From DASSFG01 sp035547915 (GTDB lineage Bacteria > Planctomycetota > Planctomycetia > Pirellulales > JAICIG01), in the NCBI GenBank assembly GCA_035547915.1, contig DASZTS010000058.1, forward strand, positions 1-46,952: a DNA stretch of 46,952 nucleotides. The letters run 5' to 3'. The number at the start of each line of letters is the position of its first letter. Position 1 is the stretch's first letter. A program made the translations under genes and the position numbers. Of this stretch, positions 31,970 through 39,881 are shown in pieces. The notes under the pieces are model-generated. The model was not told the DNA's origin and did not search any database. It saw nothing but the letters and a program-made list of their open reading frames with translations.

Positions 31970-33331
31970 ATGAAGATGTGGCAGAAACCATCACATCGTT
32001 CCGTCGCGATTCTTTGGCGACTCGTGTGCATCACGGCTGCCACTGCCACCCTCGGCTGTTCCGGCGACAGGGCTGTTGAGGTATCCAAGGACAATGAATT
32101 ACTCGGAATCGCGACTGGTGAGGACGACGAAACGGCGAGCCCGGATATTCCGCTCAGAACCATCGCTGCGGGCCGTTCGGATCAAGAGTCGCTCGTGTTG
32201 GCCAACAGTGACTTCGCCTTCGATCTCTATGGCCGATTGCGCGGGCGACGCGGCAATCTGGTTTTCGCGCCCTACATAATCTCGCGCGCGCTGGCCATGT
32301 GTTACGCCGGCGCGCGGGGTGGTACGGAAACGGAAATGACCAGGTGTTCGCGATTGCCGTTCGGGCAGGGCCGCATGCATGCAGCATTTCGCGAATTGAA
32401 TGTTTCGTTGAACAGCACGCCGAAGAAGCAAGGCATAACATTGCTCCAAGCCAACCGGTTGTGGGCTGATGAGTCTCTACAAGTCGACAGCGGTTATCTC
32501 GACCTTACACGCGAACAGTATGAAGCTGAGCTGGGGCGTGTCGCCCTCGCGTCGCACCCCGACGAGGCCTGTCGCGAAATCAACGGTTGGGTAAGGCAGA
32601 GGACCCACGACAAGATCGGAGACGTCGTTTCTTCGGAAACCGTAAGCGATGCCAGGCTCTTACTGGTCTGTTCCATCTACTTCAAGGCGACTTGGGCACA
32701 GCCGTTTTTCGACACGCAGACCAAGCCGGCGCCGTTTCATACTCAGGCCGGTCAAGTGGTAGAGGTTCCGATGATGAATTACGACGACATCGTCGAAGCC
32801 TTCCGCCTATCCGAGACGCCGACAATGCAAATGCTCGAGCTACGGTACGACACGCCATCGGGACGCGACGGCGATTATTGCATGTTGGTGTTGCTGCCCA
32901 AGCGGCGCGACGGTCTCCATTCCTTGGAGCGCGAGTTGACGACGGACAACGTCAACGAATGGGTCAAGGGTTTGAAAACGGACCACATCGAGGTCTATTT
33001 GCCGCGGTTCGGCGTGAAAACGCAATTCCAATTGGCTCACGTCCTGGCCGAAATGGGAATGCAGAGCGCGTTCGATCCACAATCGGCAGACTTCACCGGC
33101 ATCAGTGAGGACGAAAACTTGTACCTAACGAACGCGGTTCACGCCGCGGTGATCGACGTCGACGAAAAAGGGACCGAAGCCGCAGCCACACAACTGTTCG
33201 CCTATGGCGCCGAAGACGATTCGGAGCCGAAGGTGTTTCGCGCTGATCACCCGTTCGTATTCCTGATTCGTCACAATCCGACGGGCACGATCCTGTTCAT
33301 CGGCAGGGTCGTAAACCCGAAAGGGATGTAA
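31970..33331 (+). CDS. Exported serpin (serine protease inhibitor family)
   Basis: ATG at 31970 (453 aa) with GGGAAGGG about 10 nt upstream; ATG at 31976 is an alternative. A signal-like segment (VAILWRLVCITAATATLGC) ends with C30, a possible but imperfect lipobox. The serpin fold follows at about residues 85-453: NSDFAFDLYGRLRG, GNLVFAPYIISRALAMCYAG, QANRLWADESL, LLVCSIYFKATWAQPF, then VYLPRFGVKTQFQLAHVLAEMGMQ. The hinge DEKGTEAAATQ has the small residues of an inhibitory serpin. The loop after it (LFAYGAEDDSEPKVF) puts an acidic residue near P1. The C-terminal strand HPFVFLIRHNPTGTILFIGRV is typical. Targets are unknown. Confidence 0.92.
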   Translation: MKMWQKPSHRSVAILWRLVCITAATATLGCSGDRAVEVSKDNELLGIATGEDDETASPDIPLRTIAAGRSDQESLVLANSDFAFDLYGRLRGRRGNLVFAPYIISRALAMCYAGARGGTETEMTRCSRLPFGQGRMHAAFRELNVSLNSTPKKQGITLLQANRLWADESLQVDSGYLDLTREQYEAELGRVALASHPDEACREINGWVRQRTHDKIGDVVSSETVSDARLLLVCSIYFKATWAQPFFDTQTKPAPFHTQAGQVVEVPMMNYDDIVEAFRLSETPTMQMLELRYDTPSGRDGDYCMLVLLPKRRDGLHSLERELTTDNVNEWVKGLKTDHIEVYLPRFGVKTQFQLAHVLAEMGMQSAFDPQSADFTGISEDENLYLTNAVHAAVIDVDEKGTEAAATQLFAYGAEDDSEPKVFRADHPFVFLIRHNPTGTILFIGRVVNPKGM

Positions 33332-33363
33332 CGCAGGCGCAAGACCGTTGCCTGGTCCAAGCT

Positions 33364-34350
33364 CTACTCGGCCGGCGCGACCTGAAACGTGACCGGCCGG
33401 GCGGAACTGTGGCCGATGACGGCGTCGTTGGCGTCGATGCCCGCGCCGACGTAGCCCAACCCGTTGACGTAGATATGGTCGCCGCAACCCGTCAAGCGGC
33501 ATTGCTTCAGCCAGGCCACGTGCAAATCCTCGAACAGCACGTTCTGGCCGGCGCCTCCGTGATTCACGCTATGCAGGCCGGTCGGTTCGCCCGGAGCGTC
33601 GGCCATGAGGGCAAACTGCGCGCGGCCCTGATTGTGGTGGCCCCGATATCGACCGTCGACATAGTAGCCCAGCGTATATCCGTAGCTCCCGCCCATGCGA
33701 CTTTGCAAACGGGCCAAGTCGGCGGCCGACGCTTCGACCACTTGCACCAGGTGCGGCACGACGAATTCGCTACCCTGATCGGCGAGCGGTGACGTGGGGC
33801 AGACGAGCGTCGGCCCCTCGATCAGTCGCAAGTCGACCAGGACCGGACCGTAGACGCCAGCGACCGCGAGCGGTCCTCGTTCGGGCACGAAGGGAAATTG
33901 GCCGCCATGGAAATCGCTGTACGCGCCCATGGCCAAGCCGATCGCCCGCAGGTTGTTTTGACAACTGGTGATGCGCGCGCTCGAAAGGCTGTGCGCGATC
34001 GCGGGAAAGATCAACATGCAGGCGGCCAGGAAGACGCCGCCGCCGACGATCATGTCTTGCACGCGCCAACCGCCCAGCGGCGAGAGGCCGCAGGCCGGCG
34101 CCTTGGGCGTCACTGCCGCCCGGGTCGCGACGTACTTACAGGTGCGGGCGGCCAAACCGGAAGGGGGCTCGAAATAACCGTCGCCATCCGCGCCACCGCC
34201 CTCACAGCCATCGTCGAGCAAAGCCAATTTCTCGCGAAGCCGCTCCAACGCATCTTGCAGTTGGGCGTCTTCCAACAACCGAGTTTCGACCTCCTCTTGC
34301 TCCGACGGCTCAAGTGCTCCCAGCAGGTAGCCGAGCAATTGGTCATGCAT
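33364..34350 (-). CDS. Anti-sigma-like protein with pseudopilin/DUF1559-like exported region
   Basis: A 328-aa probable membrane regulator, starting 3 nt after the ECF sigma gene stop on the same strand. Residues 1-50 (HDQLLGYLLGALEPSEQEEVETRLLED) look like the cytoplasmic part of an anti-sigma factor, though the HxxxCxxC zinc motif is absent. A transmembrane segment lies at about 101-121 (VGGGVFLAACMLIFPAIA). After it, SSARITSCQNNLRAIGLAMGAYSDFHGGQFPF and later HSVNHGGAGQNVLFEDLHVAWL match the N- and C-terminal patterns of DUF1559 pseudopilin-like proteins. It probably holds the sigma factor until a signal acts on the outer part. Confidence 0.78.
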   Translation of the reverse strand: MHDQLLGYLLGALEPSEQEEVETRLLEDAQLQDALERLREKLALLDDGCEGGGADGDGYFEPPSGLAARTCKYVATRAAVTPKAPACGLSPLGGWRVQDMIVGGGVFLAACMLIFPAIAHSLSSARITSCQNNLRAIGLAMGAYSDFHGGQFPFVPERGPLAVAGVYGPVLVDLRLIEGPTLVCPTSPLADQGSEFVVPHLVQVVEASAADLARLQSRMGGSYGYTLGYYVDGRYRGHHNQGRAQFALMADAPGEPTGLHSVNHGGAGQNVLFEDLHVAWLKQCRLTGCGDHIYVNGLGYVGAGIDANDAVIGHSSARPVTFQVAPAE

Positions 34351-34353
34351 GGG

Positions 34354-35031
34354 CTAGGTTTCTCCCGACGGTTGCGAGTGCTTCCACGCCTCGTGCAGCT
34401 TCAATAGGGCCGCGTGGAGGCGGCTCTTGACCGTGCCGACCGGAACATCCAGTATCTCGGCCGCTTCACGGTATTTCATTCCCTGATAATAGATCAGCGT
34501 CACGGCGCTGAGCAAAGTCGGCGGCAGTTGGCTGACCGCCTCGCGAATCCAATCCCGCCTCTCCTCCGACTCCATCCGGTCCGCCGGGCCGGCTTCGTCG
34601 CTGATCAGCAGGTCGATCAGCGTTCCAATCTGTTCATCGTCCTGGTGATTGCGCCGGTCCAGGCTCATCATGCGGTGCCGCTTGTTGCGGCGCTGCGAGT
34701 CGATGGCCTGGTTCGTCGCAATCGTATACAACCACGGACGCACCTTGCGTCCTTCTTCATATTGGTCGCATTTCAGGTGTACTTGCAAAAAAGTGCCCTG
34801 GAACGCGTCCTCAGCCAACGCCGGGTCGCCCAAATAGCGCCGCAGGTAGCTGTACAGCTCGCGCTCGTAGCGGCGCACCAGTTCGGCGAAGGCGGGACGC
34901 CCCGCGGCGTCCTGCCCGCTTACCGCCGACCGGCGATACGCCAACAGCAGTTCCTCGTCGGTCATGTCCGACCAGGTGCGGCTGACCACGTAATTATTGG
35001 CTCGTGTTCGTGCGACGGTTTGGCTCATCAT
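34354..35031 (-). CDS. ECF-type RNA polymerase sigma factor
   Basis: A 225-aa sigma-70 family ECF factor, start ATG at 35031 or 35028; the open frame to 35094 adds nothing conserved. Region 2: FAELVRRYERELYSYLRRYL, EDAFQGTFLQVHLKCDQYEEG and RPWLYTIATNQAIDSQRR. Region 4 near the C-terminus: LPPTLLSAVTLIYYQGMKYREAAEIL and VGTVKSRLHAALLKL (helix-turn-helix). The next gene, 3 nt on, encodes its probable membrane-bound antagonist. The target regulon is unknown. Confidence 0.92.
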   Translation of the reverse strand: MMSQTVARTRANNYVVSRTWSDMTDEELLLAYRRSAVSGQDAAGRPAFAELVRRYERELYSYLRRYLGDPALAEDAFQGTFLQVHLKCDQYEEGRKVRPWLYTIATNQAIDSQRRNKRHRMMSLDRRNHQDDEQIGTLIDLLISDEAGPADRMESEERRDWIREAVSQLPPTLLSAVTLIYYQGMKYREAAEILDVPVGTVKSRLHAALLKLHEAWKHSQPSGET

Positions 35032-35118
35032 TGGATACGGACCTGTGGGCCCGCGGGTTCGGATGGTGCGGCAAAGATTATTGCCGTAACGCACCAGCCA
35101 GTCCAGCGGACCGTGTGA

Positions 35119-35235
35119 TTAGTTGCCGTAGATGCCCAGAATCTTGCCGCCTGCCTGGGTAGACGTGTTGTCAGAGGTGTGCCAGTTTGACAGGTTGCTT
35201 GGCGGCGTCTTAAACTCGTTTCGACCTATCCGCAA
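35119..35235 (-). other. Possible short ORF or gene remnant upstream of the sigma gene
   Basis: A 38-codon frame from a TTG to a TAA (35119-35121) ends in STQAGGKILGIYGN and is rich in Ser, Asn and Gly. There is no good start, no ribosome site and no family I recognise. It may be a tiny peptide, a fragment of a decayed gene or chance. Confidence 0.2.
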
Positions 35236-35263
35236 AGCCCGTGCCTCGTGAGGACACACCCCG

Positions 35264-36874
35264 GTGAGCCGCTACCGACCGTTCGCGCCGGGCGACGTTA
35301 ACGCCTTCTTTGGCTTGATGTTGGATAACATGGCCAACCTCCTGCTTTGCGTTGGCTTGCTTTCCACGACTTACAATTTCCCTGGAACATTTGCCCTGCG
35401 GTCGATGCTGCCGGGAACGGCGATAGGGGTGCTCGTCGGCGACCTGATTTTCACTTGGTTGGCCATTCGGATGGCACGGTCGACGGGTTGCAACACCATA
35501 ACGGCAATGCCCTTGGGCATCGATACCCCCAGCACGGTGGGAATGGTGTATTTCGTCTTGGGCCCGGCCTTCTTGGCGGCCCGCGAACGCGGCGTCGATG
35601 AGCTGGCAGCCGCCGAAAACGCTTGGCACATCGGCATTTGCACGCTCTTCGCCAGCGGCCTTTTCAAATTGGCGGCGGCGCCGCTGGCCGGTTTCATCCG
35701 CCGCGCGGTTCCGCGGGCGGGGCTGCTCGGCTCGCTCGCCGCAATCGCTTTGGTGCTCATCAGTTTCTTGCCGTTCGTCGAGATCATGCAGTTCCCGGTC
35801 GCCGGGTTCGTCTCACTCGGGATCATTTTGATAACCCTGGTGGCCCGGCTCGAATTGCCCGCGCGTTTTCCAGGTGCCCTGCTGGCCTTGCTCTGCGGCG
35901 GTGCGGTCTTCTATGCCATGCAAGCCGCCGGGCTTACGCAGTCCGAAGCGCTGCCCGTCCAACCGGGCGATGCGACTTTACCGACGGAGTGGCTTGGCGC
36001 GTTGCGGCTTTCTTGGCTGGCGACGTGGAATGAATCGCTTCCCTACCTGCCGATCGCGATCCCCTTTGCCTTGGCAACCGTGGTGGGCGGCATCGACTGT
36101 ACCGAAAGCGCGGCGGCGGCGGGCGACGAATTCGATACAAGGGGCGTGATCGCCGTCGAAGCGTTGGCGACGCTCGCGGCGGCCTTCTGCGGCGGCGTGA
36201 TCCAGACGACTCCCTATATCGGGCATCCCGCCTACAAGGCGATGGGTGCCCGCTCGGGCTACACGCTGGCCACGGCCTTGTTCGTCGGTGGCGCCGGCCT
36301 GTTCGGCTCGTTCGGCTACCTCTACACGATCGTTCCGAAGCCGGTTATTTTTCCGATCTTGATCTTCGTGGGGTTGGAGATTTCTTCGCAGAGTTTTCGA
36401 GCCACGCCCGAGCGACATTACCCGGCGTTGGCCCTGGCCTGCCTGCCGGCGCTCGCTTCGCTGGTCATGATCTTCGCCGAACAGATCCTGGCGGCGACGC
36501 AACACTCCCTGACCGCGCTCGCCGCCCAGCCGTCCGGGGCCCTGGTCGCCACAACGCTCCAGACCCTGCGTACGCTGTCGAGCGGCTTCGTCATCACAAG
36601 CTTGCTGTGGGCATCGACGCTCGCCATGCTCATCGACCGTCGCTCCGCGGCCGCCGCGGCCTTCCTCCTTACGGGTGCCGCGTGCAGCCTGTTCGGCGTC
36701 ATCCATTCACCGCTCCCGGGCAGCCCGGTGATGCTCCCTTGGAAGCTGCCGACCGAGAACCTGCCGTTCGCCGCCGCAGCCCAGACGCCGCTGATCATGG
36801 CGTCGGCCTATTTGGCGATGGCCGTCACGGTGGTCGTGTGCGGTTATGGTCTTGTCCGACCGAGGCAGAGCTGA
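35264..36874 (+). CDS. NCS2-type (xanthine/uracil-like) permease family membrane protein
   Basis: GTG at 35264 gives 536 aa; AGGA lies about 10 nt upstream. More than ten transmembrane helices are visible. Family features: GDVNAFFGLMLDNMANLLLCVG near the N-terminus, CNTITAMPLGIDTPSTVG, PIAIPFALATVVGGIDCTESAAAAGDEF, and CGGVIQTTPYIGHPAYKAMGARSGYT, similar to the AzgA/NCS2 purine group, which suggests nucleobase or xanthine uptake. The gene overlaps the next start by one base (TGATG at 36872-36876). The substrate is not certain; a membrane permease of unknown ligand is the safe reading. Confidence 0.85.
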   Translation: MSRYRPFAPGDVNAFFGLMLDNMANLLLCVGLLSTTYNFPGTFALRSMLPGTAIGVLVGDLIFTWLAIRMARSTGCNTITAMPLGIDTPSTVGMVYFVLGPAFLAARERGVDELAAAENAWHIGICTLFASGLFKLAAAPLAGFIRRAVPRAGLLGSLAAIALVLISFLPFVEIMQFPVAGFVSLGIILITLVARLELPARFPGALLALLCGGAVFYAMQAAGLTQSEALPVQPGDATLPTEWLGALRLSWLATWNESLPYLPIAIPFALATVVGGIDCTESAAAAGDEFDTRGVIAVEALATLAAAFCGGVIQTTPYIGHPAYKAMGARSGYTLATALFVGGAGLFGSFGYLYTIVPKPVIFPILIFVGLEISSQSFRATPERHYPALALACLPALASLVMIFAEQILAATQHSLTALAAQPSGALVATTLQTLRTLSSGFVITSLLWASTLAMLIDRRSAAAAAFLLTGAACSLFGVIHSPLPGSPVMLPWKLPTENLPFAAAAQTPLIMASAYLAMAVTVVVCGYGLVRPRQS

Positions 36875-37539
36875 TGCTGGCCCGTGTCCTCGAGCCGGAA
36901 GTGATGGATTCGCCCCAGGAGGCGATCGATTACGATTCGATGGACCACTCGACGGTCAATCGCGTCTTTGTCGACGATCTTTTGGCAGCCTGCCGAGCGC
37001 GCGACACCGAACCGGGCGGCCCTATCCTCGATCTGGGAACGGGCACGGCACAGATACCGATCGAACTCGTCCGTCGCGACCCGCGTTGCAGCGTCACCGC
37101 GGTCGATCTGGCGCAGCACATGCTCGATCTGGCCCAAAAGAACGTCGCCGGCGCGGGTCTTTCTGCACAGATTCGGCTCGAGCGGATCGACGCCAAGGCG
37201 TTGCCTTATGCGTCGAACAGTTTTGCCGCCGTCATGTCGAACAGCATCGTACACCACATTCCCGAGCCGCTGTCGGTGCTGACCGAGGCCAGTCGTGTGC
37301 TGCGACCGGGCGGCGTGCTCTTCGTGCGCGATCTGCTGCGCCCCGCCGATGATGCCACCGTGCGGCACCTCGTGGCAACCTACGCTGCCGGGGCGAACGA
37401 GCATCAGCGGCAATTGTTCGACGCCTCGCTCCGCGCCGCGCTCAGCCTCGACGAAATCCGCCGCATCGTGGAGCGCCTCGGTTACCGACCGGATCACGTG
37501 CAGCAGACGAGCGATCGCCATTGGACCTGGACGGAATAA
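36874..37539 (+). CDS. Class I SAM-dependent methyltransferase
   Basis: ATG at 36874, 221 aa, sharing one base with the permease stop. Rossmann-type methyltransferase motifs: motif I ILDLGTGTAQIPIEL, motif II VTAVDLAQHMLDLAQKN, motif III-like IDAKALPYASNSFAAVMSN, then VLTEASRVLRPGGVLFVRDL. The C-terminal part is helical. The target is unknown; it is small-molecule-type rather than rRNA or DNA-type. Its coupling to the permease suggests a related pathway, but no more can be said. Confidence 0.88.
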   Translation: MLARVLEPEVMDSPQEAIDYDSMDHSTVNRVFVDDLLAACRARDTEPGGPILDLGTGTAQIPIELVRRDPRCSVTAVDLAQHMLDLAQKNVAGAGLSAQIRLERIDAKALPYASNSFAAVMSNSIVHHIPEPLSVLTEASRVLRPGGVLFVRDLLRPADDATVRHLVATYAAGANEHQRQLFDASLRAALSLDEIRRIVERLGYRPDHVQQTSDRHWTWTE

Positions 37540-37598
37540 CCCCTCGCGCCTGCCGAAGGACCGGCGGATTGGCCGCTTTCACACTCTCGGTTCGGCTC

Positions 37599-37630
37599 GA
37601 ACGAATTCGTTACAGAACGAATTCGTTACA
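37599..37630. repeat. Tandem 16-bp repeat with internal palindromes, kbl 3' end
   Basis: The unit GAACGAATTCGTTACA is repeated exactly at 37599-37614 and 37615-37630. Each unit contains the palindrome AACGAATTCGTT. The second unit includes the kbl stop codon (TTA at 37626-37628 on this strand). It is in the 86-nt gap between the convergent methyltransferase and kbl genes. It can fold into a hairpin and may be a bidirectional terminator; it may also bind a protein. Confidence 0.6.
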
Positions 37631-38807
37631 CGCTGAGCGACGCTTTGACGTCGGAGAAGGCCTCGAGTGCCCGGGTGAGATCGTCGCGGCTGTGGGCGGC
37701 CGAGAGTTGTACGCGGATGCGGGCCTTGCCCTGCGGCACCACCGGGTAGGAAAAACCGACCACGTAGATGCCGCGCTCGAGCAGGGCCTCCGCCATCCGG
37801 CCGGCGAGCACCGCGTCGCCGAGCATGATCGGCACGATCGGGTGTTCGCCCGGCACGATGTGAAAGCCGCGCTCGGTCAGTCCGGCGCGCAAGAAGCGCG
37901 TATTCTCGTGCAAGCGGTCACGCAGATCGCTCGACGTCTTCAGCAATTCGAGCACGGCCAGCGAGGCACCGACGATCGGCGGCGCCAACGAATTCGAGAA
38001 CAAGTACGGCCGCGAGCGCTGCCGCAGCAGGTCGACGATCTCACGGCGGGCACTGGTATAACCGCCGCTCGCGCCCCCCAACGCCTTGCCGAGCGTGCCG
38101 GTCAGGATGTCGATGCGGCCGATCAGCCCGTGGTGGTCATGCGTGCCGCGCCCTGTCGGCCCGAGAATACCCACGGCGTGCGAGTCGTCGACCATCACGA
38201 GCGCGTCGTAACGATCGGCCAGTTCGCAGATGCCCGGCAGATCGGCGATCACGCCGTCCATCGAGAACACGCCGTCGGTGGCGATCAGGCGCACGCGGGC
38301 CGACTGGGCTTCGCGAAGCTTCGCCTCCAGGTCGGCCATATCGTTGTTGCGGTAGCGGAATCGCTGTGCCTTCGACAACCGCACGCCGTCGATGATCGAA
38401 GCATGGTTCAATTCATCGGAGATGATAGCGTCTTCGGCCGTGAGGAGCGTCTCGAATAATCCGCCGTTGGCGTCGAAGCACGACGAATAGAGCAACGTAT
38501 CTTCGGTGCCCAGAAACTCGGTCAGTTTTTGTTCCAGCGTCTTGTGCTGTTCCTGCGTGCCGCAGATGAAGCGGACCGACGCCAGACCATACCCCCACTC
38601 GTCGAGCGCGCGGTGGGCTGCCGCGACCACCGCTGGATAGTCGGCCAATCCCAGGTAATTATTGGCGCACAGGTTGAGCACCTCGCCCTGCTTCGTGCCC
38701 ACGTGCGCCTGCTGCGGCGAAGTCAGCCTCCGCTCGTTCTTATAGAGCCCCGCTCCGCGGATCTCTTCGAGCTGCCGTGACAGGTGTTCTTTGATCGTGC
38801 CGTACAT
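37626..38807 (-). CDS. kbl: Glycine C-acetyltransferase (2-amino-3-ketobutyrate CoA ligase)
   Basis: Cleaves 2-amino-3-ketobutyrate with CoA to glycine and acetyl-CoA in threonine breakdown, using PLP. The 393-aa protein is full length: LCANNYLGLADYP, GLASVRFICGTQEQHKTLE, SDELNHASIIDGVRLSKA, VMVDDSHAVGILGPTGRG, TLGKALGGASGG with PLP-lysine K241, then PYLFSNSLAPP and YPVVPQGKARIRVQLSA. No threonine dehydrogenase gene (tdh) is next to it, though that partner is common. The last codons lie in a tandem repeat. Confidence 0.95.
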   Translation of the reverse strand: MYGTIKEHLSRQLEEIRGAGLYKNERRLTSPQQAHVGTKQGEVLNLCANNYLGLADYPAVVAAAHRALDEWGYGLASVRFICGTQEQHKTLEQKLTEFLGTEDTLLYSSCFDANGGLFETLLTAEDAIISDELNHASIIDGVRLSKAQRFRYRNNDMADLEAKLREAQSARVRLIATDGVFSMDGVIADLPGICELADRYDALVMVDDSHAVGILGPTGRGTHDHHGLIGRIDILTGTLGKALGGASGGYTSARREIVDLLRQRSRPYLFSNSLAPPIVGASLAVLELLKTSSDLRDRLHENTRFLRAGLTERGFHIVPGEHPIVPIMLGDAVLAGRMAEALLERGIYVVGFSYPVVPQGKARIRVQLSAAHSRDDLTRALEAFSDVKASLSV

Positions 38808-38915
38808 AGAGGCAGCTTATCGTATTCGTCCCCGCACGGGAAATGTCTCGCAACGAGGTGGCGCGCCTTGCGTTTATCCCTTCTCAAACTTTGGTGGTCC
38901 AATGTCTTTTGACAC

Positions 38916-38938
38916 TGGGTGGCACGACGTGCCACCCA
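38916..38938. repeat. Perfect 23-nt palindrome downstream of bufC
   Basis: TGGGTGGCACG at 38916-38926, A at 38927, and CGTGCCACCCA at 38928-38938 form an 11-bp inverted repeat with a one-base centre. It starts 19 nt beyond the bufC stop (38958). It may be a 3'-end element or a terminator without T-tract, or a protein operator. A similar form is at 3238-3258. Confidence 0.6.
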
Positions 38939-38957
38939 CGAGCGCGGGGATTTTGAA

Positions 38958-39881
38958 TCAATCCGAGACTTGCTCGACGGCGACAAAAAAACCGGCGGCC
39001 GTCCAGGCGCGGAACCAATCTCGCAACTGAACTGCGAGCAGGTCGAGCACCGAGGTATCGGCGGCGGCCACGATTGCTGCGATCGCTGTTCCGACGGTTT
39101 GGCCGACGATGAGGGCGGTGAGCAGTTCGTATTGCGCCGATTCCAAATCGTGTCGGCGGACGACGAAGTCGCGACGCGATAAGGCCAGCCAACTCGGCCC
39201 GCTGGATGGCAGGGGCGGAACGTCGGTCTCGGGCGGTAGTCCGCGTAGTTCCGTGAAATAGTCGTTGACGGGGAAGCGGAAAGCCATCGTCCGCAAGCTC
39301 GGGGCGGCGACGAGTCGGAGTTCGGGCCATCGCTCCGGATCGACCGCGAGCAAATCTTCCGCACCGAGCGTGTGCTGATTCTCGCTCCCCGGACCATCAA
39401 AGACTTCGCTGATGGCCCACTCCAGACGGGCCAACTCCAACAGAAAATCGGGCCATTCCTCGGTCGGCTGTCCCGCGTCGTCGCGGTCGGGCCGCGTCTC
39501 GTCCAGAAACTGGGCAAAGTTGTGCCCCAACCGATCGAGCGTGTAGCTGCGCGAAGGATAAGCCTGCAGATACCCCAGGGCCAGGGAGTCGAACGCCTCG
39601 TCGCCGAGCGTGCGAGCCACGGCCGGATAGATACTCCGCATGCACTCCAACAACCTGGCGAAGTAGGCGTTGTGATAGATGGAGAGCCGTTCCAGTCCCG
39701 TAAGGTTTCGTGAAGGCGCTATGACCGACTCACAATCGTCCAGCCCGACGACAAGGTGCCGCTGCGCGTCGGGCGACTCGATGCCCGCCTCGATGCCGTC
39801 GGGGTGCATGATGACCGCCTGCATCCAGCCCTGCACCACAGCGAGCGGCAACGTCTTGTGGTTGCGCGGCTCGAAGTCCAT
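38958..39881 (-). CDS. bufC: DUF2063 protein (BufC-like MNIO partner)
   Basis: A 307-aa protein with an N-terminal DUF2063 domain (LPLAVVQGWMQAVIMHPDGI, LERLSIYHNAYFARLLECM, IYPAVARTLGDEAFDSLALG). In bacteria DUF2063 proteins act beside MNIO enzymes as precursor-recognition partners. The ATG at 39881 lies at the bufB stop (TGATG), so the two are translationally coupled. The second half (about 150-307) is alpha/beta with LLVAAPSLRTMAFRFP and YFTELRGLPPETDVPP-like segments. It belongs to a hisE-hisG-bufB-bufC run. Its partner peptide was not found. Confidence 0.85.
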   Translation of the reverse strand: MDFEPRNHKTLPLAVVQGWMQAVIMHPDGIEAGIESPDAQRHLVVGLDDCESVIAPSRNLTGLERLSIYHNAYFARLLECMRSIYPAVARTLGDEAFDSLALGYLQAYPSRSYTLDRLGHNFAQFLDETRPDRDDAGQPTEEWPDFLLELARLEWAISEVFDGPGSENQHTLGAEDLLAVDPERWPELRLVAAPSLRTMAFRFPVNDYFTELRGLPPETDVPPLPSSGPSWLALSRRDFVVRRHDLESAQYELLTALIVGQTVGTAIAAIVAAADTSVLDLLAVQLRDWFRAWTAAGFFVAVEQVSD

